A DNA stretch of 64,000 nucleotides from JAEXNA01 sp041676625 (lineage in GTDB: Bacteria > Vulcanimicrobiota > Xenobia > Xenobiales > JADMJV01). The DNA lies in NCBI GenBank assembly GCA_041676625.1, contig JBAYRN010000003.1, positions 38,671 through 102,670 of the forward strand, written 5' to 3'. Shown here in pieces: positions 15,829 through 23,974 of the stretch; within the stretch, counting starts at the first letter, position 1, and every line of letters begins with the position of its first letter. The translations under genes and the position numbers were made by a program. The notes under the pieces are model-generated. The model saw only the letters and a program-made list of their open reading frames with translations, had not been told where the DNA came from and made no database searches.

Positions 15829-16635
15829 ATGGCACGTCTACCGCTACTACTATCGATCCCGCACGGCGGCTCCATGCTGCCCAGAGAACTGGCCCCGAGG
15901 TTCGCCCTTTCCCAGGCCGCTCTGTTTTATGAGTCGGACCCCTGGACCCGGGAGTTATTCGCCATGGGCGAGATGGTGCAGGGACGACTGGAAGCGGAGA
16001 TCGCACGATGCGTTGTGGATCTCGACTGCGATCCCGGCTTTCGGCCTCCGGAAGACGAAGATGGGGTCTGCAAAGTCCAAACTGACTTCGGAGAAACGAT
16101 CTGGCAAGAGGATGGCTTCCCCACCGCCGAAGAGATCGATCGCCTCCTGGATCGCTATCATCGACCTTTTCACGATGTTCTTTCCAGGACCGCTAACCGA
16201 GGAGCTGTAAGGCTCGGTATCGATTGCCACTCTATGCTGCCGGTGGGTCCACCCAAGGCCAGAGATGCGGGCAAGAAGAGACCCTGGTTTTGCATTTCAA
16301 ACTTTGGTGACACCGAAGGGGACGGTGATGATGTCACGGCCCCTTCCGAGCTGATGGCCTCGCTCAAGGAAGCCCTGGAAAAAGAGTTCGGAGAAGACGA
16401 CCGGGAAGAAGACGTCGATCTGGTCCGGATGAACGACCCGTTCGACGGAGGGTACATCCTGGAGCGGCACGGTCGGGGGTACACCCCCTGGATCCGGCTC
16501 AGCATAAACCACTGCGTTTATTTGCAGCAGACCGATACTTATGACGAGGTTCCCGATTCAGATCGAGAATTGATCGCCACGGTTCGAAGGCGCCTTCTGA
16601 AAGTGCTAGCTACTTTCGCCGAATCCATCGACTGA
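15829..16635 (+). CDS. N-formylglutamate amidohydrolase family protein
   Basis: This 268-residue protein belongs to the N-formylglutamate amidohydrolase (HutG-type) family. It begins LLLSIPHGG, followed by LDCDP near residue 68, GIDCHSM near 135 and DPFDGGYI near 208. The classic enzyme hydrolyses N-formyl-L-glutamate in histidine degradation, but no other histidine-degradation gene is nearby and many family members act on other N-acyl amino acids. The ATG at 15829 has an AAAGG site at suitable spacing; the ATG at 15811 lacks one. Confidence 0.85.
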   Translation: MARLPLLLSIPHGGSMLPRELAPRFALSQAALFYESDPWTRELFAMGEMVQGRLEAEIARCVVDLDCDPGFRPPEDEDGVCKVQTDFGETIWQEDGFPTAEEIDRLLDRYHRPFHDVLSRTANRGAVRLGIDCHSMLPVGPPKARDAGKKRPWFCISNFGDTEGDGDDVTAPSELMASLKEALEKEFGEDDREEDVDLVRMNDPFDGGYILERHGRGYTPWIRLSINHCVYLQQTDTYDEVPDSDRELIATVRRRLLKVLATFAESID

Positions 16636-16840
16636 CACGTAGAAGAATGGTTCTAGAAATTTGCTGACTGCCAGTAGATTCCTGCATTAATCCCCCTTCT
16701 GCACTGTAAGCCAGCTCTTCTCTCAGTGAGTTCTTTAAAATCTTCGCTGATCGGGGAGGATTTCATGGTATATTTTGCCTATTTAATAACAGTACAGTTA
16801 CGCATTTCTATAGACTGTATCACCATAGGGGGTGTTATAC

Positions 16841-17182
16841 GTGTTCACTGTGAAATCAACTATCGGAAAGCGGATTCACAGGCTCAGGCGAAGTATGGAT
16901 TTAACCCAGCAGAGCCTGGCCGAGCGAATCGGAGTAAACGCTTCGTACATCGGACCACTGGAAAAGGGGCTGAAATGTCCGTCGATCGCCGTGCTTCAGA
17001 AATTAGCTGAAGTTCTGGAACAACCGATCTTCAGCTTTTTTCTGGATGATTCGGGAGATGACAACACAGACTCGTCCAGTCAACGAGTGGCGGCCATGCT
17101 GGCTGCCCACCCGGCCGACGAGCGGGCGTTTCTGTTAAGAATGCTGGAAGAGATGTCTCTGGTGCTGAGGTCCCGGCAGTAG
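16841..17182 (+). CDS. XRE-family helix-turn-helix regulator
   Basis: This 113-residue protein has an N-terminal Cro/C1-type helix-turn-helix (IGKRIHRLRRSMDLTQQSLAERIGV then SYIGPLEKG, about residues 7-55) and an unrecognised C-terminal 50 residues with Asp-rich and helical parts. The GTG at 16841 follows AGGGGG with eight-base spacing and is preferred over the GTG at 16832 and the one at 16850. The upstream 205-base gap is AT-rich compared with its surroundings and may hold its promoter and operator. It is immediately followed by gatB, but a regulatory link is unproven. Confidence 0.8.
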   Translation: MFTVKSTIGKRIHRLRRSMDLTQQSLAERIGVNASYIGPLEKGLKCPSIAVLQKLAEVLEQPIFSFFLDDSGDDNTDSSSQRVAAMLAAHPADERAFLLRMLEEMSLVLRSRQ

Positions 17183-17230
17183 CAGCGTCTTCTGTAGGTA
17201 TTCTTGGCAAAGCCTTGAAGCTCAGCCATC

Positions 17231-18733
17231 GTGAGTACAACAACTACAGTAGATAGCCATCCGGACACCACATGGGAGATGGTCATCGGGTTGGAAGTTC
17301 ACGTAGAACTCCATACCGAGACCAAGCTTTTCTGTGCCTGCCCAAACCGATTCGGAGCCGAGCCCAATACACTGGTTTGTCCGGTCTGCCTAGGCCTGCC
17401 TGGAACCCTACCGTCTCTGAACAAGAAGGCGATTGACCTGCATTTGCGGGCGGCCCGGGCGCTGGGCTGCAAGATTCAGTCGTTCTCCAAGTTCGACCGC
17501 AAGAACTACTTCTATCCGGATATCCCGAAGAACTTTCAGACCTCGCAATACGATCTGCCTTTAGCCTATAAAGGTTGGCTGGAACTTTCACCAGGGCGAG
17601 TCATCGGTATCACCAGGATCCACCTGGAGGAAGACACCGGGAAGTCCACTCACCTCGCGGTGGGGAAAGGAACGAACCTGGAGCCGAGTCGTCTGGGGCG
17701 TTCTGATCGAACCCATCTAGATTATAACCGAGCCGGTGTCCCACTGCTGGAGATCGTGAGTGAGCCCGACATGCGATTGGCTGAAGAGGCTTACCAATAT
17801 GTGGACAAGCTGCGAGAGCTGATGCTGTGGCTTGGGATCTCCGACTGCCGGATGGAGCAGGGGTCGCTGCGCTGCGATGCCAACGTCTCCTTGCGGCCTC
17901 GAGGTCAAGCAGAACTGGGGGTCAAGACCGAAATCAAGAATATGAACTCCCTGCGCTCGATTCGAGAGGCCATCGAATCGGAACGAACCCGCCAAATTCA
18001 GGTGCTGGAGTCGGGTGGAGTGATCGTGCAAGAGACCCGGGGGTGGGACGAGAGCAGCAACTCCACTATCAGCATGCGGAGCAAGGAAGAGGCCCAGGAC
18101 TACCGCTACTTTCCGGAGCCTGATCTGCCTTCTCTGGTGTTTTCCGAGCAAAACGTCCAGCAGGTGGACGCCGAGCTTCCAGAGCTTCCGGCAGCCAGGA
18201 GAGAGCGCTACGGCAAGCAGTTCGGGCTGGACCAGGTGACTCTGGAGTATCTCACGGCCGAGGCGTATTACGGCGATTTTTTCGAGCAGACCGTAGCCCT
18301 GGGTGCCGACGCTGGAGAAGTGGCCAAGTGGATGTCCAACACCGTCTCTCGGTTGAGCAACGAGTGTGGGATAGAGCTCAAGGCGTCAAAGCTCACTCCC
18401 ATATCTTTGAAGGAACTCCTGAAGCTCATCGATTCCGGTGAGGTAGGGGCAAAATCGGGACAGCGGGTTCTGGAGGTTTTGTTTACCGAAGGGGGAGAGG
18501 CCGGGACCGTGACGGATCGTTTGGGTCTGCGACAGATGTCGAGTTCCGACTCCCTCAAGCCCATCTTGATTTCGGTGATAGAGAGTAACCAGCCTATCGT
18601 CCAGCAGTTTAAAGAGGGCAAGGAAAAAGCCTTGAATGTGCTGGTGGGAAAAGTCATGAAAGAAACCAGAGGGGCCGCCAATCCCGGTCTGACCAAAACT
18701 ATGCTGGAGGAGTTGATCGGTGCGCCTAACTGA
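17231..18733 (+). CDS. gatB: Asp-tRNA(Asn)/Glu-tRNA(Gln) amidotransferase subunit B
   Basis: GatB is the tRNA-binding kinase subunit of the GatCAB complex, which converts Glu-tRNA(Gln) and/or Asp-tRNA(Asn) to the amide form. The 500-residue length is standard. Signatures are VIGLEVHVELHTETKLFC near the N-terminus, CPVCLGLPGTLPSLN, RKNYFYPDIPKNFQTSQYD, and the C-terminal GatB/Yqey domain ending in KVMKETRGAANP. The GTG at 17231 is the natural start. gatA and gatC are not in the window. It overlaps the following MoeA fusion by 14 bases, linking translation of two unrelated pathways. Confidence 0.97.
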   Translation: MSTTTTVDSHPDTTWEMVIGLEVHVELHTETKLFCACPNRFGAEPNTLVCPVCLGLPGTLPSLNKKAIDLHLRAARALGCKIQSFSKFDRKNYFYPDIPKNFQTSQYDLPLAYKGWLELSPGRVIGITRIHLEEDTGKSTHLAVGKGTNLEPSRLGRSDRTHLDYNRAGVPLLEIVSEPDMRLAEEAYQYVDKLRELMLWLGISDCRMEQGSLRCDANVSLRPRGQAELGVKTEIKNMNSLRSIREAIESERTRQIQVLESGGVIVQETRGWDESSNSTISMRSKEEAQDYRYFPEPDLPSLVFSEQNVQQVDAELPELPAARRERYGKQFGLDQVTLEYLTAEAYYGDFFEQTVALGADAGEVAKWMSNTVSRLSNECGIELKASKLTPISLKELLKLIDSGEVGAKSGQRVLEVLFTEGGEAGTVTDRLGLRQMSSSDSLKPILISVIESNQPIVQQFKEGKEKALNVLVGKVMKETRGAANPGLTKTMLEELIGAPN

Positions 18734-20672
18734 GCCCGCTCCCCGACTCAGTGACATCCCTCTCGATGAAGCTCTGGAGCGTTGGACCAGCGATCTGGAT
18801 TTTCGACGCAACGCCAAGGAATTGCCTTCACAGCTCGTGGGGGTGGAGGAGTCCGTGGGGCGCCTCACTTCCGAAACAGTAGTGGCCAGGCTCTCTTCAC
18901 CCAGCTACTACGCAGCAGCCACCACCGGGCTGGCGATCGCTTCTCACCGTACCGTCTCGGCCACTCCAGACCATCCGGTGGTGGTCGAGTTGAGTGGGCG
19001 TATGCCGTTCGTAGAGACGGGCTATCCTATGCCCGAAGGTTGCGACACGGTCATTCCGTTTTTTGAACTGAGTTCTCCCGATGATTCCCACCTGCACATC
19101 TGTAAGCCGTCGGCTCCCTGGCGCAACGTGCGTCCCATCGGGGAAGATCTGGCCGCCGGGGAGGTGATCTTGCCCAAAGGACATCGGGTTCGCTCGCTGG
19201 ATATGGGAGCACTGATCGCCGGTGGGATTTCCGAACTGGAAGTAGAAGCCCAACCCCGGATCAGGATTATCCCCATTGGAAACGACCTGGTGGAGCCGGG
19301 CAGGGTACCGATCCTGGGTCAAAAGATCGATCACACTTCACCATTTTTGGTGGCCCTGGGACGAGAATACGATATCCTCACCAAGCGTTATCCCCCAGTG
19401 GAGGAGAGGCGTGACACCGTCTCGGCTGCGCTGGAAAACCATCAGGGCCGTTGTGATCTGCTGGTCATCTGCGCCGGTCACGACAGGGGCACCGGACTGC
19501 TGGCCGATGCCCTGGCCGAGAGCGGAGAGTGCACCCTGCGGGGAGTTGCCATTCGCCCCGGGAATTCCGTGGTACTCGGCTTCGTGGGGGATACGCCGGT
19601 GCTCGGAGTGTCCAGCCATCTGGTCCCGGCTTACTTAGGATTTTGCCTATTCGGGCTTCCGGCGATTCGAAGTCTCTCTAAGGCCCGCTTGCGTGACTAC
19701 CAGGGTCCCTGGCGAAAGCAAAAAGCCAGATTGGCTCTGGGCTGCGAGTCAGCCGAGGGCGTGGAAGAGTTCTTGCGGGTCAAGATGGGGGTGGTGGACT
19801 CCCAGGCCATCGCGGTGGCGGAATCGGGAGGCCACGGGACTTTAATGAGCCTGACCAAGGCCGACGGCCTGATCCGAATTCCCTCTCAGGTGGCGGCCCT
19901 GTCCCGGGATGCAGAGGTGGAGGTGCTGTGTCTGCGGGATGGGATCAATCTTACCGGAAACCTTCTGATCCTGGGTACCCACGACATCAGCTACGATTTG
20001 CTCCGAGACCATCTTCACGAGCGCTACCCCCAGGTGAGGCTGCACACGGCGGCGGTGGGCGGGCGTACTGGCCTGGACTGCCTGGCCCGCGGGCAGTGCC
20101 ATGGCGCGGCGGTTCACCTTTTTGATGAGAGTAGCGGTGAGTACAACGTTCCGTTTCTCCAAGCCATGGGCTGGAAAGAGCCGGTGGTTGTCATTCAGGT
20201 TTTTAAGCGCTGGCTCGGTCTGGCCGTAGCCCCTGGCAACCCTCTGGGGATCCGAGGCTTGAAAGATCTGGCTCGGGAGGGCCTGCGCTTTGTCAATCGC
20301 CAACCCGGCTCTGGCACCCGTTCGCTACTGGATTATCATTTGCGACTAGAAGGTGTGGATGGGGGCCAAATCAATGGCTATGATCTGAGCGCTCACACTC
20401 ACATGAGTATCGCCGCAGCGGTCAAGGGGGAGACCGCCGACGCAGGTCCGACCATATCCACCGCTGCTCGCTCTCTGGGTTTGGATTTTGTTCCCTGCAT
20501 CAGTGAGCGACTGGACTTTGTCTTCCCCAAGCGCTTTTTATCGCTGTACCCACTCCGAGCGGTGCTCAATGTCCTGGGTTCCAATGCCTTCCGAGAGTCG
20601 GCCACTCAGCGCTTCCCCGACTACGATTTTGCCCAGGCAGGCCAGTTGATGTGGGAGTCCACGGAGGCTTGA
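18720..20672 (+). CDS. MoeA molybdotransferase fused to a PBP-like ligand-binding domain
   Basis: Residues 1-340 are a MoeA-type domain that inserts molybdate into adenylylated molybdopterin: the N-terminal MoeA fold (ASSPSYYAAATTGLAIAS region), GYPMPEGCDTVIP near 103, IRPGNSVVLGFVGDTPVLGVSSHLVP near 278, with DLLVICAGHDRGTGL in place of the usual SGG-S-G motif. Residues 400-645 are a type-2 periplasmic-binding-protein-like domain (HDISYDLLRDHL, AVGGRTGLDCLARGQCHGAAVHL, FVNRQPGSGTRSLLDY), found fused to MoeA or to a molybdate-type regulator in other bacteria. It lacks a signal peptide, so it acts in the cytoplasm, perhaps sensing molybdate. The GTG start overlaps gatB; the stop overlaps moaC. 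Confidence 0.85.
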   Translation: MRLTEPAPRLSDIPLDEALERWTSDLDFRRNAKELPSQLVGVEESVGRLTSETVVARLSSPSYYAAATTGLAIASHRTVSATPDHPVVVELSGRMPFVETGYPMPEGCDTVIPFFELSSPDDSHLHICKPSAPWRNVRPIGEDLAAGEVILPKGHRVRSLDMGALIAGGISELEVEAQPRIRIIPIGNDLVEPGRVPILGQKIDHTSPFLVALGREYDILTKRYPPVEERRDTVSAALENHQGRCDLLVICAGHDRGTGLLADALAESGECTLRGVAIRPGNSVVLGFVGDTPVLGVSSHLVPAYLGFCLFGLPAIRSLSKARLRDYQGPWRKQKARLALGCESAEGVEEFLRVKMGVVDSQAIAVAESGGHGTLMSLTKADGLIRIPSQVAALSRDAEVEVLCLRDGINLTGNLLILGTHDISYDLLRDHLHERYPQVRLHTAAVGGRTGLDCLARGQCHGAAVHLFDESSGEYNVPFLQAMGWKEPVVVIQVFKRWLGLAVAPGNPLGIRGLKDLAREGLRFVNRQPGSGTRSLLDYHLRLEGVDGGQINGYDLSAHTHMSIAAAVKGETADAGPTISTAARSLGLDFVPCISERLDFVFPKRFLSLYPLRAVLNVLGSNAFRESATQRFPDYDFAQAGQLMWESTEA

Positions 20673-21160
20673 ATCCTCCCCACTCTTTCAGCCACCTCAA
20701 TGAAAAGGGTGAAGTCCACATGGTGGACGTCACCGACAAAGTGGTGACCGGTCGACAAGCCACAGCCGAGAGCTGGGTGCGAATGTCTCAGGAAACTTTT
20801 GAGGCGCTGCAGGCGGAACGGGCTCCCAAAGGAGATGTGCTCGCCACGGTTCGATTAGCAGCGATCATGGCGGTGAAAAAAACCAGTGAGCTGATCCCGC
20901 TCTGCCATCCCTTGAGCGTGGAAAAGGTAGCCTGCCAGATCGAACTTCACTCCCCGGACCGAGTCCGCATCGAGGTGACAGCTACGATTTGCGGCAAGAC
21001 CGGCGTGGAGATGGAAGCCCTGACCGGGGCCAGTGTTGGAGCCCTGACTCTCTATGATATGCTCAAAGCGCTGGACAAAGGGATGACCATCGGACCGACC
21101 CGCTTGATGCGCAAGACGGGAGGCCGGTCCGGCGATTTTCAACGGGAAGCTGAGAGCTAG
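20669..21160 (+). CDS. moaC: cyclic pyranopterin monophosphate synthase accessory protein
   Basis: MoaC completes conversion of the radical-SAM product of GTP into cyclic pyranopterin monophosphate, the first stage of molybdopterin synthesis. Motifs are HMVDVTDK near residue 17, KKTSELIPLCHPL near 70, and KTGVEMEALTGASVGALTLYDM near 110. The TTG at 20669 overlaps the MoeA-fusion stop as TTGA and keeps the usual short N-terminal segment (SHLNEKGE) before MVDV. A GTG at 20651 would extend further into the previous gene. moaA is not in the window. Confidence 0.95.
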   Translation: MNPPHSFSHLNEKGEVHMVDVTDKVVTGRQATAESWVRMSQETFEALQAERAPKGDVLATVRLAAIMAVKKTSELIPLCHPLSVEKVACQIELHSPDRVRIEVTATICGKTGVEMEALTGASVGALTLYDMLKALDKGMTIGPTRLMRKTGGRSGDFQREAES

Positions 21161-21161
21161 A

Positions 21162-21187
21162 AATAAAAAAAGCGCCGATTCGGCGCT
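21162..21187 (-). terminator. rho-independent terminator of the YjbQ gene
   Basis: Read on the minus strand, AGCGCCG pairs with CGGCGCT around a three-base loop and is followed by seven Ts. It sits between the converging ends of moaC and the YjbQ-family gene and matches a classic terminator for the latter. Confidence 0.85.
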
Positions 21188-21198
21188 CCGTGGGGATT

Positions 21199-21732
21199 CT
21201 AAATCCCGAAGAATTGTAGATAGATCTCCCGGGTACGGGGGCGGTCCATCTCCAGCAAGAAAATTCGTTGCCACTGGCCCAGGGAGAGCATACCATCCAT
21301 GACAGGCACGTGCTCGGAACATCCGATAGTCAGGTGCTGGCAGTGGGCGTGCCCATTGGCGCATTCGTCTTCACACATGTTCACCGTGCGAACGTCGAAG
21401 TCGTTATGGTCGTACTCGTCGGCCGGGGAAGCGAGTCTCTCAAGGTATCGGTACATATCCTTGATGAGCAGAGGCTCATTTTCATTGACCACAATTCCTG
21501 CTGTGGTGTGGCGAGAGTATATGAAGACATTGCCCTCTTTGATGCCACAGTAGTCCAGATTTTCCTGAACCAGGTCTGTGATATCAATAAATTGAGGGCC
21601 GCGTGAAGTATTCATAGTGATACTGGCCATATGAATCTGAGGGATGCCGGTGGCTCGCTTCTCAGGCTTTTTCGAGGACACCACATAGTTTTTGCCATCC
21701 GGCGGAACAGTCGTGATTGTTTGGGTATCCAT
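21199..21732 (-). CDS. YjbQ family protein (secondary thiamine-phosphate synthase type)
   Basis: This 177-residue protein is a UPF0047/YjbQ member. It has FIDITDLVQENL, GNVFIYSRHTTAGIVVNENEP near residue 68, a Cys/His-rich insertion (MCEDECANGHAHCQH), and the end IFLLEMDRPRTREIYLQFFG. E. coli YjbQ has weak thiamine-phosphate synthase activity; the physiological role is unsettled. The ATG at 21732 is preceded by GGAGG with suitable spacing, better than the ATG at 21744. It is a single-gene unit closed by a strong terminator. Confidence 0.9.
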   Translation of the reverse strand: MDTQTITTVPPDGKNYVVSSKKPEKRATGIPQIHMASITMNTSRGPQFIDITDLVQENLDYCGIKEGNVFIYSRHTTAGIVVNENEPLLIKDMYRYLERLASPADEYDHNDFDVRTVNMCEDECANGHAHCQHLTIGCSEHVPVMDGMLSLGQWQRIFLLEMDRPRTREIYLQFFGI

Positions 21733-21823
21733 ATTTTCCTCCATCAGCGGGCCGTAAAGCGCCCGGATCTCACGCGCTGTTCTGTTAGACGAAGTGGAAT
21801 CCTTCCGGACCGGACCCAGAATA

Positions 21824-23902
21824 TTAGTTTCCGGTCCACCATAATTCCGGAGCGGGCTCTCTCATGTTGTATCGCGAGCTCATGACCCGGCCGTAGGCTC
21901 CGGTATTGCCGACCAGAAATAGGTCGCCGGGGCGACTGTCGGGCACCAGTCGTTGGGATCCGAGAACGTCGCCGCTCTCACAGATGCGACCTACGATATC
22001 AGCCTGGACGGTACGGGGTTCGTTCAGCCGAGAGAGGTTGACGATGGTGTGGTAGGCTCCGTAGAGAGCGGGTCGGATCAGGCAGTTCATGCCGGCATCC
22101 ACCCCCACAAACGTCTGCTCCCCTTTTTTCTTGATCTGGGTTACCCGGGTCAGCAGAGCTCCCGCCTGGGCCACCACGTAACGCCCCGGTTCCAACCAGA
22201 TCTCCATGGCGGGGTGGGCTTCCCGGATCTCCGCCAGCCCCTCCTTGAGCCGGCTCAGGTCCAGGCCCGGCTCCCCCGGCTTTTCGGGTACCCCGAACCC
22301 GCCGCCGAGATCCAGGAATCGGGTCTCGGGAAATTTGCAGAGAAGCCCAGCCAGAACTCGGGCGTTTCGCAACCAGGGCTGCACCGACCGGATGCCGCTG
22401 CCGGCGTGGCAGTGGAGGCCGATGACTTTGCAGTCGAGCTCCAGCAGCCTCTCCCTGGTCCGGTCGATCATCTCCAGGTCGATCCCGAATTTCGAACTAC
22501 GACCCGCCGTTTTTACGTGCTTGTGATGGCCCTCGCCCCTTCCGGGGTCGATCCGCAAGACCAGAGAGCGCCGGGCAAACAGTTCAGGATGATCGTCCAG
22601 GGGCGAGTGGTTGTCCAGGGTCACGAAGGTCCCCCGCTCAAATCCCCGTCGAAAATCTGCTACCGAGGCGAAGTTGGGGGTGTAGAGGATCTCTTCGCCG
22701 GTCATGTCCGGGAACAGGGTAAACAGATGGTCGATCTCCTCGGGAGAGACGCACTCAAAGCGGACTCCCGCTTGCCTCACTGTTCGGAGCAAGTCCGGGT
22801 GGTGATTGGACTTGATGGCAAAAAGCAAGCGATCGCAGCCCGAGGTGCTGGTCAGAAGGTCCAGCTGCCGCTGGATCGTGGGCTGATGCAGCAGGTAAAA
22901 CGGGGTTTCTTGATGACGACTCATTCGCAGCAAGCTTTCCCGCTCCAGGACCCACCAGGGCGATCGGTCAGGAAAAGGCGCGTGGCTTTCGGGGCTCCTC
23001 TGGACGGAGGTTGGAAACAGCAGGGAGTGCAGATCGCGCATCAATCGATCGGCCTTTTCCTGCTCCACCACGAAGGTCAGGTTGCAGTCTCCCGAAGATT
23101 GGGAGATCAAAAACACGCGCTCCTCTTCGAATCTTTGAAAGACCGACGACAACTGGGTCAGCACCGAACGAATTCGTGTACCCACCAGAGTCACGGCAGC
23201 GCACGGGTACTCCAGGGCCACCTGACCCCAGGCTCCCAGCCGGGCCGTCAAGGTGTCGATGGAAGTCGCAGTGTGGGTATCTTTGTCCACATCTAAAGTC
23301 AAAGTGACTTCGGACTCGGAAGCGCTCACTTGATCCACGGACAGGCTTAGATCGGCGCAACTCTGGAAAATCCGGGCCAGGAACCCCGACTGTTTCCACA
23401 TGTCGGGGGTGGAGATGGTAAACAGAGTCACCCCTCGTTTGCAAGCAATGGAGGTGACCACAGGGGTGGCCGAGTCCCGGGGAGCTTCCACCCGGGTGGT
23501 CCCTTCAAAGCCCATAAGAAGAAGAGGGATGGAGTCGGCTTTCAGTTGATGGATGAAGCCGGGGTGGAGAGTGTCAGAGAAGAATCCGATCAGCTCCATG
23601 GCCACCTCGTGGGAAACGGTCTTGAGGGCGTGGGAGGCTGGAACGATATGGCGAGGAGCGGTGAAAAGGCGTGGGTCGCGGCCGAAGAAAATCACCTGAT
23701 CTGGTTTTTCCTCGAACTGCTCGAGGGTAGGGAGTTCGAGGTAAGCGTTCCAGTTGCCGGTCCATTTTTGGGCTCGGGCCGGTATCGTACCGTGGGTCCA
23801 GTTGTGCAGTTGGGCTCCGGGATAGCGTTCGACCACATGGGTGACGGCGCTTTCGAGTTCCTCCGGGGTCAGGTCGTCGGAGAAGATCGCTTCAATTGTC
23901 AT
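21824..23902 (-). CDS. lysA: relic aspartokinase/ACT region fused to diaminopimelate decarboxylase
   Basis: The C-terminal part (about residues 310-692) is diaminopimelate decarboxylase, a PLP enzyme making L-lysine: FAIKSN (PLP Lys) near 355, GLHCHAGSGI near 470, LDLGGGFGVPEKPG near 500, EPGRY near 545, and CESGDVL near 635. Residues 1-140 match only the C-terminal portion of an aspartokinase catalytic domain (TAPRHIVPASHALKTVSHEVAMELIGFF), and 140-290 look like its ACT region. The N-terminal KFGGTS-type segment is missing, and no open frame upstream could supply it, because the divergent UbiD gene starts about 70 bases away. Full-length LysC-LysA fusions of about 860 residues exist in other bacteria. 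I infer an active decarboxylase with a vestigial, possibly lysine-sensing, N-terminus. Confidence 0.8.
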   Translation of the reverse strand: MTIEAIFSDDLTPEELESAVTHVVERYPGAQLHNWTHGTIPARAQKWTGNWNAYLELPTLEQFEEKPDQVIFFGRDPRLFTAPRHIVPASHALKTVSHEVAMELIGFFSDTLHPGFIHQLKADSIPLLLMGFEGTTRVEAPRDSATPVVTSIACKRGVTLFTISTPDMWKQSGFLARIFQSCADLSLSVDQVSASESEVTLTLDVDKDTHTATSIDTLTARLGAWGQVALEYPCAAVTLVGTRIRSVLTQLSSVFQRFEEERVFLISQSSGDCNLTFVVEQEKADRLMRDLHSLLFPTSVQRSPESHAPFPDRSPWWVLERESLLRMSRHQETPFYLLHQPTIQRQLDLLTSTSGCDRLLFAIKSNHHPDLLRTVRQAGVRFECVSPEEIDHLFTLFPDMTGEEILYTPNFASVADFRRGFERGTFVTLDNHSPLDDHPELFARRSLVLRIDPGRGEGHHKHVKTAGRSSKFGIDLEMIDRTRERLLELDCKVIGLHCHAGSGIRSVQPWLRNARVLAGLLCKFPETRFLDLGGGFGVPEKPGEPGLDLSRLKEGLAEIREAHPAMEIWLEPGRYVVAQAGALLTRVTQIKKKGEQTFVGVDAGMNCLIRPALYGAYHTIVNLSRLNEPRTVQADIVGRICESGDVLGSQRLVPDSRPGDLFLVGNTGAYGRVMSSRYNMREPAPELWWTGN

Positions 23903-23974
23903 CGGGCCCTCTACGAAGAGGGGTCTTTTTTGACCTGCTGATTGCCGGGGGTCGCGGTCGGGTATACGGCTGGC

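Noticed and set aside
16636..16840. Hidden gene in the AT-rich gap before the XRE regulator
   Set aside because: No frame with a start, ribosome-binding site and protein-like composition is found; it most likely holds the regulator's promoter.
21953..23296. Long plus-strand frame (447 codons) opposite lysA
   Set aside because: It lies entirely antisense to the lysA fusion and its product shows no family motif; it is a shadow of a GC-rich gene.
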